Positions 11,751 to 22,837 of a DNA stretch of 33,592 nucleotides are shown piece after piece. Origin of the DNA: Cylindrodendrum hubeiense. Taxonomy: Eukaryota > Ascomycota > Sordariomycetes > Hypocreales > Nectriaceae. A model generated the notes under the pieces. It had not been told where the DNA came from and searched no databases. It saw nothing but the letters and a program-made list of their open reading frames with translations. The stretch's first letter is position 1; each line of letters begins with the position of its first letter. The stretch spans positions 1-33,592 of the forward strand of contig JAANBB010000427.1 of NCBI GenBank assembly GCA_014621425.1, written 5' to 3'. A program made the translations under genes and the position numbers.

Positions 11751-12573
11751 TTGGGCCTGCCTGGGCGTGGTGCTGATCTCGGTTCTCAACGCTGATCTCT
11801 GGATGACACCGCATCGCATCTCGTGCTCGCGGTGCCTCGTGGCATTCCGTCTCACCGTTGGAGCTTCCCCCAGGTGTCGATTGGCGGAGTGGGCGTGCAG
11901 CGAGAGACGGAGCGCATCTGCGTGTCTCTGGCTGTGTCGTACACTGACACTGTCCATGATCCGTCGGCTCTCCGCATCAGATTCGCCCCCCGGCCAGAAA
12001 CACCATGATGGACTCCGACGGAGGTGATGACGAACGGAGTTCCGGGCGACAGACTGACTGCCAACTAACCGACGACTCCGTGTGCTCCGTACCGTATCTC
12101 ACAAATGCCCGCCACACCGCTTTGCGGGAATGTGAGACCTGACAGCAGGTCCCCTTCACCGGCACTTCCAAGGCTACGTCGATGTTCCCATCTTCAGCCT
12201 CCCTCGAGCCGCAGCGAATCCCTCGGGCTGCTCGCTCTCCCCCGGAACGTCACGCATGCAGGGCCGGCCAAGAGGGAACAAGCGGGGCCAACCCACGCCC
12301 CCCATCCTCCCTTCCCACCCTCCCTGCTGACAGTGCATTTAGCATTAAAGTCGGAGAGAAGAAGAGAGAGAGAAGGACAGAAAAAGCAAAAAGGGGGCTT
12401 CTCTCGCGGGGGGGGCGGCACGCTGGAGTGTCACCGGGGGGCCGTCACTGGCACTGGGATACGCTGGGATACGCTGAGAGACGCCGGGAGGGGGGAGGAG
12501 ATGCGGACCCGCCACTAGAGATAACCCTTTCCCAACCATGCAAGATATCCTGGCCGCGGATCTCTTTTACGTA

Positions 12574-12632
12574 CTGTAGTCTGTCTGTAGCTTGTCTGTA
12601 GTCAGTCTGTAGTCCGTCTGTAGTCAGTCGGT
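12574..12632. repeat. Imperfect 11-12 bp repeat of CTGTAGTC-type units
   Basis: About five units built on the word CTGTAGTC(A/C)GT follow head to tail. Other GTACGTAG-type repeats lie slightly downstream near 12,727-12,770. No gene is associated. Confidence 0.75.
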
Positions 12633-13000
12633 ATTAGTCTGCGTGTACTCCGCAGAGGCTTCCGCTGCTTCTGTTACACCGCAGCGGCTAGCGACTAGGG
12701 CTGCCCCCCGCCTCCCTCGAGTGTCCTGTACGTAGCTCGTAGTACGTAGCTCGTCGTACGTAGTACATAGTAAGTTGTGTAGGTAGCCTAGCAGCTAGGT
12801 CTCCCTCCCTATTAGCCGTGTTGGCTCCCCCGGCCTGCGATTAGTCTTGCCACCCAGCCGCCGCAGCCCGCGCCCGCGCCCGCCGTCGTGGCGCAGTCGA
12901 CTCGTCAATGTCGACCTGACTCCTCACTTGAGTCGGCCTCTGTCTCGCGCCCTTCAGATGGTTTCAGTGGCCGACCAGAAGCCGTTGGACGTCTCAGAGG

Positions 13001-13044
13001 CGTCGCCGTGGCCGTCGCCGTGGCCGTCACCGTGGCCGTCGCCT
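13001..13044. repeat. 12-bp repeat TGGCCGTCGCCG, about 3.5 copies
   Basis: Three full 12-bp units start at 13009, 13021 and 13033, preceded by a partial unit. Because 12 is a multiple of 3, the frames across it encode short peptide repeats (WPSP or VAVA). This makes the local open frames look better than they are. Confidence 0.85.
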
Positions 13045-14445
13045 GCGGATCCCGTCAGCAGCCGCGGAACCGCAAGACTACATCCGCCACACCACCATCC
13101 GACTTACAGCGTGCAACTCTGTACCACCATCACCAACGTCACACTAAGACGACGACGGGCCATCCGACGGTGACGGCCGTCACCGCAGTACCGCGGTGGC
13201 CAGTGGTCAGTGGTCAGTGGTGACCGACTCGCTGCCACCACTGTAATATCAATGCGTGCTAAACCGCGTCGAGGTAGCAGCCGAACAAACCCCCTTCTGG
13301 AACCCGGCCCATGGCGCCTTGCCTAGGGAGGCAATCGCCTTACTCTCCCAGATGGAACAGCATCCACCCCCCGGCTCTTTCGGTATCCTTCGGTAAGGGT
13401 TCTTTTTGTTTCGCTGTGGGGAGAGTCTCGATGGGAACGGGGTCGGCACCCACGCCAAGAGCACGCCCTGTGATGCTATTGCCAGGGCGCGAGACGGCTT
13501 AAATCCTCCGTCTCGTGGACTCTTCCTCTTTGGGCCGCCCATCCCTGCCCCATCTCGGCTTCAGGTTCGCGATGCTACCCTGTACAGCATACATGGTTAT
13601 CGGAGCTGATCCCCTACTTCCCAACTGGCCCTGCCAATCCATCGCGGCACAGTTACAACGTGTTGCGACGGCGACTTTCCCAGGCCATGGCCCCCCAGAT
13701 GAAACATGTCCCGGGGTATGATCACGTTGCTGGCCCGCGTTCTGACAGGCCAGGCTCCCCAGCTTCGTATAGTGCAACATCCGGCGTCCGCAGCTCTCAG
13801 CGTCGCTCAGCTTCTCTCAGCGGCCAGGGTTGTCATGCTTTGTACAACAACACAACAAGGCAGGTCGTCTAGTCCAGCCCCGCCAGGTCCAGCCCCCTCC
13901 CCATACAATGACAGACACAGATGATGCTGGTCGCCTCTTTCGGCTTGAAAGCCGCTTTGCTTTTTGCAACGCTCCCAGCATTACACCCTCTTCCGTCCGA
14001 CCCGCCAACAAACCTCCCACTAAGAGCTCCCTCTTCCGACGCCCGTGGTCTCCGCTGTCCAGTCCCTCTCCCGAGTGGCACAGAAGGAACAAACTAAATC
14101 GCCGATGGCACCTCCTAGCCGCCTCATTGTACATGAAGTAGTGTAGATTGTGGAAAGCATGGGGCGAACGAGGGTGGGACAGCACCGTCGCAGTCAAACT
14201 CGACGCCCGGCAGGGGCGAGCTATCATTTCTGAGCGAAAACGAGCCGTCCAGTGGAGCATCGCATCGTGTCATTTGTCTTGTCACTGTCTATCACCCATC
14301 AGTCTCCTGCCGCATAACAGATCGAGACTTGTCCAGAAGGAGAACTTCTTGCGCTATACGCAACCGGGTACTCGGCTTGTATATCTCATACAGCGCCCAA
14401 AACAGGGCAAGACACATCCGGCACCAGAAGCCAGCCACCGAGCGT

Positions 14446-14535
14446 CCGCGATGAGAGAGAGAGGGAAAGAAAGAAAAAATAAAAATAAAAATAAAAAGGG
14501 TACGGAAAAAGAAAAGAAGGGAAAAGGGAACAAAG
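14446..14535. repeat. Purine tract with (AAAAAT)n core
   Basis: A 90-base stretch is almost entirely A and G on the + strand. It includes AAAAATAAAAATAAAAATAA near 14,473-14,497 and GAGAGAGAG. On the minus strand it is a polypyrimidine tract, a common promoter or 5'-leader feature in filamentous fungi. Confidence 0.7.
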
Positions 14536-14769
14536 GCCGAAAAGATCACATGGGACAGAGACAAGCCATCGGAAAGCGGGCATCGTACGGGGTCGTGTCT
14601 GATGGGGAACCAAGAACCGCGTCATGTTTTTTTCCCACCGGGTTTGAGACAGGTGAGACACGCGAGGAGGCAAGGACCCTCCAGCGCGGGAGAGCCCCAG
14701 CAGCAAGGAAGCAAGCAGGAAAAAACAAAAGGGGACTGGAAAGGTGTGGCAGCGGCACGAGGCTCCCCT

Positions 14770-14814
14770 GGTTTCTGAGTCCCCGGTTTCTGAGTCCCTG
14801 GTTTCTGATTGACC
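14770..14814. repeat. 15-bp tandem repeat GGTTTCTGAGTCCCT, 3 copies
   Basis: Units start at 14770, 14785 and 14800. The first two differ only in the last base and the third has a diverged end. Simple intergenic minisatellite. Confidence 0.85.
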
Positions 14815-15246
14815 TCGAGCAATTGCAGAATCGTACGACCCTGTCCTGGTCCTCGCTCCGCGCTCCGAGCCCTGCGAACCTTGTTCAGTTAGTTGGTCGC
14901 GTCGTGTAGGCAGGGCGAGGCACATCCCGTACGCGAGGCACATTTAGAGGCACATTCAGGCGCAATCTAGGTGCAATTGGGATGCCATCTGGCTGCCGTC
15001 AGGGTGCCATCTGGGTGCCATCCTCTTGCGCAGGGCGGCGGCCGACAAGCACGCGGCAATCTGAAGCAACGTTGGTACGGATCCGCAGCTTCACATACAA
15101 TGTTTCTCCGCTGCCATGACGAACAGGCGCCGCTTTCGCTGAGACAAGCAGCCATGGCAAAGGTTATTCCTGCGGGCCCGCGGGACTGAGACATGAGGCA
15201 ATGCTCGGTGGCGTTCAGCTGCGTGTGCTTCCATTCGAATCATCTC

Positions 15247-15320
15247 CATCCATACTCCATACTCCATACGGCACACACCACAAACCACAAACTACACACC
15301 ACACACCACACACCGCACAC
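15247..15320. repeat. CCATACT and CACACCA low-complexity repeat
   Basis: Three CCATACT-type units are followed by a CACACCACAAACC-type series. The tract lies about 180 bp beyond the GDE1 stop codon and may be within or just past its 3' untranslated region. Confidence 0.7.
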
Positions 15321-15420
15321 TACGCCTCCAGAGTTACATCGGAAGTTGACATGGTTGAATTAGTCTTGCGAGGCCTTTCATTGTTGAAAGAAAACTCTAG
15401 TCTTCATAGCCCGTTGCCAG

Positions 15421-15448
15421 GTATCCGTCGCTAGGTTTCCGTCGCTAG
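15421..15448. repeat. 14-bp direct repeat GTWTCCGTCGCTAG, 2 copies
   Basis: Two adjacent units differ at one base, and a third begins with GTCTCC. They lie 53-80 bp downstream of the GDE1 stop codon, so probably in its 3' untranslated region. Confidence 0.75.
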
Positions 15449-15500
15449 GTCTCCCCTGCCCTACGTAGCGCCTATAATTATTCAGTGCCGATCCCAATCC

Positions 15501-18500
15501 TCAAGAGCCGGGACCATCGCTGCCGCTGACCTTCAACTCAGCCAGTTGGTCACTCAACGTCCCGTTCAGCGGCTCGGCCGGCGGGTCCGCACTCGTAAGC
15601 CCCTTTCTGATGGCCAAGACACTGTCAACGATGACTGCGTCGATGCCCTGCTTTACTTGTCGCTGTTGCATCTGTTAGTCCCATGCTGTGGACGGCGAGG
15701 CCGCTGTGGACACATCTAGATGTGTGTGAAATGGGCAATAAAACTCACCTGAACCATAATTGGATCGTTATTCTGCACGCCGTAGCTGACGCAGACCAAT
15801 CCGTTCTCTTTGACGACCCTCACTAGCCGTGGGCTGTTGATCATCGGTTCCGCAGCGGACACAATGCCCAACAAGTTCCAGCGGCTGGCGAAGCGAATGG
15901 CTTCCTGGAGAGAGGACGCCCGAATGTCACAGACATCAGAGCACCCGGCATCGGTGAGGAACAGGATCGGGATCGAGGGCTGCTTGAAGCTCAGGCAGAG
16001 ACAGATGTCGGGATTGAACGACGAGAAGATGATGTGGCGTTCGCCGGCCAGATCGTAGACCTTGGAAAGGACCGTGTCGCAGAACGAATTCAGTTCTACA
16101 GCGTATGTGTCCATCTCATGCTCTTCGCTCTCCATGAGCATAGGGTATTTCATCTCAATGTTGAATCCAATGTCTTCGGGGAGCTGGCGGAAAAGGTCCT
16201 CTAGGGTAGCAAACGGCGCCTGGATAAAGTTGCCTCTTGAGTTGGCTTTGTAGCCCTTGGATTTGAAGTCTCTCGTATGCTTCATGCGCTCGTTCATCTC
16301 ATCGTGCCCACTACCAGCATAGCCCATTGATTGCGAGCGCTTTGGCGCAAAACTGTTACTTCGGGCCCGGGTGCCATTCTTGCCTTGACTCGGCTGTACC
16401 GTCTCAGCATGGTTCGGGGCACGGCGCGAGTCTGGGTTGATGTGGAGGAACTGCTCAAGGGTCAAAGTGTGAACAGGAGCATCAATTCCCGTTTCGCTGA
16501 CGAGGAAGTCGTGGTAGATGACTGGGACGTGATCCTTTGTCAACTGGACGTCGAATTCGACGTATTGAGCACCCAAGTTGGCAGCTGCAATAAAAGAAGG
16601 CAGCGTATTCTCACCAAGCTGAAGAGACCTGTTGGACGAGACGTTCTTACCAAGACCACGATGCCCAATAACCATGGTCGAAGCTAGTTTCTTCCAATAT
16701 GTCTGCCTCGAGGTGACTTCCATGTTGGGGTGGTAGAAGGGGGTGATGACCGAGAAGTTGAAGTTGACCGTTCCGATAACCTCGAGGTTACTTGACATGA
16801 TCGGGACAATGACATCTGCCTGGAGATTCATCCGACGCGAACCCAGCGTTGGTTTGACGGATGAGAGGAGGGCTACGCCGCGACCAATCTTGTTCTTCTC
16901 GCTCCCAGAGTACGTGGGCACGATGTCAAAGAGCAATTTCACCTTGCTGACATCTGTCGTGGTAAATACGACAGGCTCTGTTGCGATGTTCTCGTGGACA
17001 GGGAGATCAATGATGGTCGGCTCACCCTGAGCTCCCGATGCCGCGACGACAATGGAGAGCGCAGTGTCGAGCTGAGTAGTATGGGCCTCGGCGAGTGGTA
17101 CACGATCCAAGTTGACAGGTTCAACGTTCTTTCGCATATCCATGGATCCAAGACTGACGAGCACGAGACTCTCATCAGTCAGGTATCGATGACCGAAGCT
17201 CTTGACAGGCTCGGCAGGTCGAGGAGTACCGTTAGCTCCATTGGAGCGACGTTCGTCAATGGAAGAAAGGGCGGGCTGCAGAGTCTCAACTGGTCTCTTC
17301 GTTTCCTCTTCCTCCACAGGGGTTTCAAGAAGGCGGGCAATGTCCATATGGCCTCTTAGAGCCGCGTGTTCCTTTGCCATCCAACCAGACGAGTCAGGGC
17401 GTGACACGTCCGCACCAGCATCGACAAGAAGCTGGGCAACGGAGAGCTTTCCGTCGACGGCTGCAACATGCAGGGGCGTCCAGGCATATGTGTTTTCCGC
17501 GGCCTCTAGATCTGCCTTTTGGGACTCGGTGCCCTTCAAGATCACCCGAGCACATTCATCATGGCCGAACCGGGCAGCAATGTGAAGAGCAGTTTCGTTC
17601 GTCTTATCCTTCCAATTGATGTCAACCCCTGCGTCCACAAGCATCTGGACGATAGTGCTGTAGTTGGACTTGGTTGCAAGAGCAAGGACAGCACCAGATT
17701 TGGAGACGGCCTTTCGGATCTCCGCCTTGGCGTCGCTGCTTCCTTGCCAGTTTTCACCTTTGAGGAGGGCCTGGGTTGTCAGGGGGTGGCCGCCAACGAC
17801 GCTGAGATGCAGAGGCGCAAAGCCGTCATTATCCTGCCACGCAGGGGCGTCAATTCCATCCTTGACATTGAATTGGTTCCACTCCTGCATCTTTGACATG
17901 ATAATCTGGCAAACAATGACGAATCCAAACTGAGCCGCATAGTGGAGAGGCATCCGTCCAAAAGAGTCTCGGCTCTGGAGAGCAATGCGCTGCTCTATGC
18001 GGAGTTGGTCAAGTAGATAGACGAAGAGCTGCACAACTTCATCCTCATTGCCCAAAAGTTTGGTCTCATTGGTGTTGAGTGCCTTCAGCGGAGTTGATGT
18101 TGAGACAGCGGGTTGCAGATGCTTGTTGCTGAATTCTGCACCGGCAGGCACCGGGTACTTCTTAGAGTCCAGGTCTTCCGGTGACGATTTGGTACGGCCG
18201 ATGTGAATGACGAGTCGATGAATGCAATTTCGACCGTTGATGTCATCAGTTTCATCAAGGCTCTTGATGTTTCCAAGAAGGAACGCAATGCATGCCTTTG
18301 AACGAGCGGCGATAGAACGTTGAAGCAAGTTTAAGAGAAGAATATGAGAGCCTTCCTCGACAGCGACATTGTTTTCATCAAGTCCGCTCTTGAGCGACGA
18401 AACATCGTCATTGCGGACAGCTTGGTCAAACAGATCAAGCTGCGCCTGAGGTAAGTTCAGCATAGCCTTGGTGGAAGCCCGCCCTAGAGAGCGCGTCGAG

Positions 18501-19167
18501 TGATCCGACATGGCGTCATCAAAGTTCTGAGCATCAGCAAGGACGGACAACCATTTGTTAATCTCGACGAGCAGTCTGGCGGTGTTAGCCTCCTTGGCAA
18601 AAGGCTTGGGGTCAACCTTGGTGGAGATGTATCGATGCTGGGTGACAGTGTCAGGAACCTTTTTGTCAAGTTTCTTTGTAATTTTGACAAAGCCTCGGCG
18701 GTTGATCTCGCCAAACCACTGTAGGTTACGTAGTTGGCTCCTCAACTCGAGGAGGGCGCCCATGACTTCTTCAACTTCATCCTGATCGAGAGTGGCGACG
18801 ACATCGGGAGCACGACCATAGCGGCTGTAGAGGATGTTGAGCCGACGGCAGGCTTCGGCGAGTTTCTTGTTGTAAAAGAAGTCGACATCTTCGAGATTCC
18901 GGTCAAGGGCGAAGAAGAATTCTGGATGGGGAGTTAGGGGAGAGGCTCAGCCCCGACGAAGTCGACAAAGCCGCCCACCTGCAGTATCCACCTTTTCACC
19001 ATTCCTTGCCTTAATAGCAGCAGCCTTCACCAGCTTTTTTAGGCCCTTGTAGTTGATGTACGAGGTCGCCCACTCGGGGACCTGGTTACGCGGTAGGCTG
19101 GAGGTTCTCAGTACACCTGGGGGGTTGACGAGACCAGTCCGTGAACCTACTTTCTGCCAAACTTCAT
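15501..19167 (-). CDS. GDE1: Glycerophosphocholine/glycerophosphodiester phosphodiesterase, SPX-ankyrin-GDPD
   Basis: Predicted exons are 19167-19151, 19097-18979, 18921-15749 and 15662-15501, giving about 1156 residues. The first exon codes MKFGR and splices to NLPRNQVPEWATSYINYKGL, a classic SPX start. SPX covers about 1-160, ankyrin repeats about 225-590 (for example TPLHVAAVDGKLSVAQLLVDAG), then a linker and a GDPD domain from about 797 to the end. Catalytic-type residues are present: H799-R-G, E834, D836 and H849-D. The family hydrolyses glycerophosphocholine to glycerol-3-phosphate and choline in the cytosol, and SPX domains sense inositol pyrophosphate and phosphate status. PHO81/NUC-2 proteins share the layout; the intact catalytic set favours GDE1. 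The start of exon 4 is uncertain by 9 bases, because an alternative in-phase AG lies at 15672. Confidence 0.93.
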
Positions 19168-20674
19168 GGCGGCGACGACCAACGAGGCGGAAGTGAGTCG
19201 CGAGTCGCGAGTCGTATAGTGGGGGGGTATCGCGACCCTGGCGCCTGGTGGACGGACGGATGTGACGGGGATCAGAGAGATGAGATGCGCGATCCAAGCT
19301 CGGCTCAGATGGTTCCACAGCCAATCAACAGCGGAGAACAAGGGGACAAGAAAGAGGCAATTGCCAATGATGTCGGCGGCGCGAGGTGAGGCCTCGGAAG
19401 AGTTCAAGCACGAGAGAGCCAGAACAAGAGAGCCGGAACAAGAGAGGTTCGGTAGGGCAGGCTGCAGGTAGACAAGACAGGCAACTCCTCGCAGCGCAGC
19501 GGACCTGGCGGAGAGGCGTCGCTCAAGAGTAGGCGGTAGATGCGATGGGAAACAAGCACAGAGACAAGAGATCCATCGAAGAGCGGCTCGGATTGATGAG
19601 ACGGGACAAGGCGGGATGAGACAAGACGAGGAGAGACACGCCAGGTTTGACAAGTGGCAGGAACTCAGGAAGAAGCCGAGCAGAAGCCAGGCGCAGATTT
19701 TGATGGGGAATTTGTGAAATGCCCTGGGAATGTCCGGGGCTCTGGCACTGGATTGTGAGGCGGCGAGGCGGCGATGATTCCAATGTGGGGGAGTCAGATC
19801 CACTGGCAGAGCCGTCGCTTCCAGATGCTCCAGGGCTCCCGCGGCCCCTGTGGCCCTCTGGCACTGTGGCCCCAGGGGGCGTCTTCCTAGCAGGGCGCCG
19901 GCGGACCACTTCTCGACGGCCATTGGCGACCGTGGACCCTGCGCGCCTCGTGACTGGGCACAGTGGGCAGCCCCAGGGTCTCGATTTGCCTCTGCTCGGC
20001 TCTGAGCACGTCGTGACCTCTTTTGCTTCCAGCGCATACCAACATCCATCCCAAAGTCTACCGCGCTCGGCTCTACTCGACTCGTCCTCGTCCTCGTGCT
20101 CACTCCGTACGCTCCCGCTGCTGCGTTGCGCCTCTCGGCAGACCGCCCATTCGCCAATTGGCCCGGGGCCTTGCTTGTCGAGCGATCCACTCGCCCAGTC
20201 CACTCGCCCAACCCAATGGCCGTCGCCGCTGTCGCCGCTATCGCCATTGCCAGAGCTCACCGTCATTGGCGCCCCTGTCGTCCGTCAAAGAGAAGGGGGT
20301 GTGTGGGCGGGTGCAGGGGCGGACAGCGTACGCCGTGCGGCACATGACATCAGTAGCTAGCTAGCAGTTGGCACCAAAGCACGCCCGTCGTCAGGGTCCT
20401 TCAGGGTCCTCCTCCTCCTCTTCACCCTGTCCATCTGTCGCGGTTTTGGCGGTTTTGGCCAAAGTTCAAATTCCAAATTCAACCTCATCTTTTAACTACC
20501 TATACAAAGAGCCAAAACGCCTCTGGTATGTAATGTAATGTACGCCAACTAAACATCTTCTAACGTACATGTGTCGTGTGAAACATCGCTGTTCTAGATG
20601 GGATATCTCTGGTCTCTCTCGCTCTTTGCGCCTCACAACAATCCAATCAAGAAGCTCCCTACCAAATACACTGG
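19168..20674. other. Upstream region of GDE1 / downstream of PPR gene
   Basis: This 1.5 kb stretch is GC-rich up to about 20,350. It is unusually open in several frames: the minus frame in phase with the GDE1 ATG is open to 20247, another minus frame spans 19523-20266, and a plus frame spans 19719-20360. None shows a domain, and the peptides are rich in Ser, Pro, Arg and Ala. I take it as promoter and 5' leader of GDE1. I saw no CACGTG phosphate-response box in it. Confidence 0.5.
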
Positions 20675-22837
20675 TCACTCGCCTTGGGCCGACGGCAGGG
20701 GTAACCCCCTTGACGTCTGAGTGAACCACTCTGTCATAACCTTCCTCTGCTCTGCCCGTATTGGGGCGCCTGCATCTGGTTGTGTTTCCATTGCTGCTTC
20801 TCCAGTCCCCAGAGCTACACCTCCATTGACTTGCTCTTCCAGTGACTTTTCTAGTGACTCCGCCATGTTCTGTTCTAGGTCGATGTTGTTTTCTAAACTC
20901 AACTCAATGGATTTGTGGAAGTCCTCACACTCCCGCAGCCTTGTCTTAATTCCGGCCTGCTCAATCCTCGGCGTCAACAGCTCAGAGTACTCCTGGTTCA
21001 GCACAAGTGAGCGCTTCGTCGTAGACTCCCCAATGTGGAAGGCCATCGAGATACGGAACTCCATAGAAAAGTCCGGGTACATGAGTTTGCTCTCAATACC
21101 CCGCGTCGTTTTTTCCACAAATTTCTGCTCCCGAAACATGCTTTCGATTTGCAGCAGCCGACTCCTTAAAGAACTCGCAACTTGGTCGGGTTCAAACAGG
21201 GCTAAATTGTTGCTTGAGCCATCCATGTTCAATGCCGAGGTAGCATCGGCTTGGTCTAAAGCTTCCAGGAACTGACTGAACTTGGTGCTGGAGATATTCA
21301 AGCTGGCCAGTGCTGACTTGGAACCCCTCTGGCCAGGACTGAGGCCACAAACGTCAATGAGAACGCGGATTCGGCTGACGAGGTACGCAACATCATCGCC
21401 TCGATTGAGAATCAACAAAGGGATGCCGTTTGGGCGATCTGTGAAACCTCGAACCAGGCGCAATGCAGCCCTCCAGTCCAGAGCAAGAATGCACTCGTCA
21501 AATACTTGCTGAACGATTTTCGTGTTCAATGAAACACTGGCTTTCATGCAGCTCACCATGAAGACCGCAGCTTGGTCGAAAAAATTGAAATGAAGAAGCC
21601 CCTTGATGATGGCCTCTACCAGAGGTTGGTCCAGAGGAAGGTTTTTGTATACCCAATCGCCATTGAGTGTCGTGCCCTTCCCAGTCCTCCACTCCTTTGA
21701 TGTCTGGTATTGCTCGATTTCTTCTACCAGTCTCCGTCCCACTTTGGCACCAGTCTCTGCATCGAGTCCGGTAATACAAGCAACCGTGCGAAGGAATCGC
21801 CAGGCATTGTTCGACTTCTTGTAATGGTTTACAATGGCGACAAAGGTGGATGGTGTAGGTATCAGGCGGCGTTTATAAAAAAATGAGTTGACCAGGGACT
21901 CGGCCAGGTTTTTGTGTCCGGTCTTATCAAAGGTAACGATCAGAGTGTTGTATGTGTGCATATCTGGTAGGTAGGGAGCCACAAGCAGGTTGTAACAGAC
22001 TCTGCCCACCATCTCCTTCAGCCCCAGTGTGGGGGAGCTGATAATCTCTCGAAGTTGCTGATTCAACAAGGATCTGTTTCGTTGCGCTGCCTCGGGATCA
22101 ATCGTGGCAAATGTAAATGGTTGCGTGAATCGCTTGACCATTAGGGAGGCTTCGTCGTAACTCGGACTCGGGGGTCCGGATCTCTGACTGAGATGGGCAC
22201 GCTTAAGAAGTTGACGAATTAGGTGCACGATCGTTCTCGAGTCGGCATGTAGCTGAGCACGAGTTTTCACTTCCCGGCGAGGAAGACTCGCATCCACCTC
22301 TTCCGCCAATATGGCGAGTTCAATGCGTTCGTAGTCCGTCTGCCTCAGCTTTCGCATCGTCGGCCAGTCGGGTTTGTGATAGTGGTCTTCGTGAAGTCGT
22401 GTGAGGAGCTCGGACACGCTCAGGGTAACTGGTTTGTAGGATTCCTTCATGAATGGGCGGCTGGTATATACCTCCTTTAATGACGCCCATAGTTCCTCCA
22501 TTTGATCGGACGTCAATACGGGTTGGTCGACGTCGAGTCTTCCTGTGATCCGGTCCGTCTCCATTGCCCGTAACAATTGCGCTTCGGCCAGCTCACGCCT
22601 GGCGTCCTCCAATTGGCGGTCCAAATCCCGACTCCTATCTTCTTTTCGAATGGCATCGACGACGGCGGCGCTTGCAAACATGGTACTGTAACATGCAGTG
22701 AAGGCTTCGGCAAAGGTCGGCTTTCGTGGTCGAGTCGTGGCTGTTGTCACTCGGCGGCCGAGGGCGCTGACGGCGGTATCGCAAACTCTGCAGCCGCAGC
22801 GGTGAGCCTGGCCGGCTCTCGACCATAGAGATTGCAT
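20675..22837 (-). CDS. PPR-like, probably mitochondrial protein of unknown target
   Basis: Single-exon frame of 720 residues. The first about 42 residues are rich in Arg, Ala, Ser and Thr with one acidic residue, as in a mitochondrial presequence. Helical, repeat-like text follows. The best pentatricopeptide-type unit lies at about 291-325 (PDMHTYNTLIVTFDKTGHKN and onward), with a second weaker one at about 328-360 (TPSTFVAIVNHYKKSNNAWR). The C-terminus has a charged, probably coiled segment around residues 640-690 (Glu/Leu/Asn rich). Fungal PPR proteins usually bind mitochondrial RNAs and act in their processing or translation; the target cannot be told from sequence. The first ATG was chosen because of the presequence; Met53 is an alternative start. 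It is divergent from the DUF866 gene. Confidence 0.85.
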   Translation of the reverse strand: MQSLWSRAGQAHRCGCRVCDTAVSALGRRVTTATTRPRKPTFAEAFTACYSTMFASAAVVDAIRKEDRSRDLDRQLEDARRELAEAQLLRAMETDRITGRLDVDQPVLTSDQMEELWASLKEVYTSRPFMKESYKPVTLSVSELLTRLHEDHYHKPDWPTMRKLRQTDYERIELAILAEEVDASLPRREVKTRAQLHADSRTIVHLIRQLLKRAHLSQRSGPPSPSYDEASLMVKRFTQPFTFATIDPEAAQRNRSLLNQQLREIISSPTLGLKEMVGRVCYNLLVAPYLPDMHTYNTLIVTFDKTGHKNLAESLVNSFFYKRRLIPTPSTFVAIVNHYKKSNNAWRFLRTVACITGLDAETGAKVGRRLVEEIEQYQTSKEWRTGKGTTLNGDWVYKNLPLDQPLVEAIIKGLLHFNFFDQAAVFMVSCMKASVSLNTKIVQQVFDECILALDWRAALRLVRGFTDRPNGIPLLILNRGDDVAYLVSRIRVLIDVCGLSPGQRGSKSALASLNISSTKFSQFLEALDQADATSALNMDGSSNNLALFEPDQVASSLRSRLLQIESMFREQKFVEKTTRGIESKLMYPDFSMEFRISMAFHIGESTTKRSLVLNQEYSELLTPRIEQAGIKTRLRECEDFHKSIELSLENNIDLEQNMAESLEKSLEEQVNGGVALGTGEAAMETQPDAGAPIRAEQRKVMTEWFTQTSRGLPLPSAQGE

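Larger units (their letters stand above)
10052..15500. other. Gene-free, repeat-rich stretch downstream of GDE1
   Basis: The longest frame here is 358 codons on the minus strand (10738-11814). It is a composite of repeat-encoded and homopolymer-rich peptide with no domain. The stretch is dense in short tandem repeats of different unit lengths (listed separately). It also has purine-rich tracts on the + strand at about 11,000-11,222, 12,350-12,400 and 14,446-14,535. Pyrimidine-rich tracts on the sense strand are usual in promoters and 5' leaders of filamentous fungi, so these could mark leftward transcription, but I see no coding sequence to their left. Confidence 0.5.

Noticed and set aside
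10738..11814. Minus-strand frame of 358 codons
   Set aside because: It runs through the 10-bp repeat and a polypyrimidine tract, its peptide is a mix of repeats and Phe/Leu/Ser runs, and no domain is seen. Length alone is explained by the absence of stops in repetitive DNA.
17202..17585. Plus-strand frames inside GDE1 (also 16994-17359, 17519-17896)
   Set aside because: They are antisense shadows of the ankyrin and linker coding sequence and have no domain of their own.
20721..21275. Plus-strand 184-codon frame inside the PPR gene
   Set aside because: It lies antisense to a long, better-supported coding frame and shows Ser-rich shadow composition.
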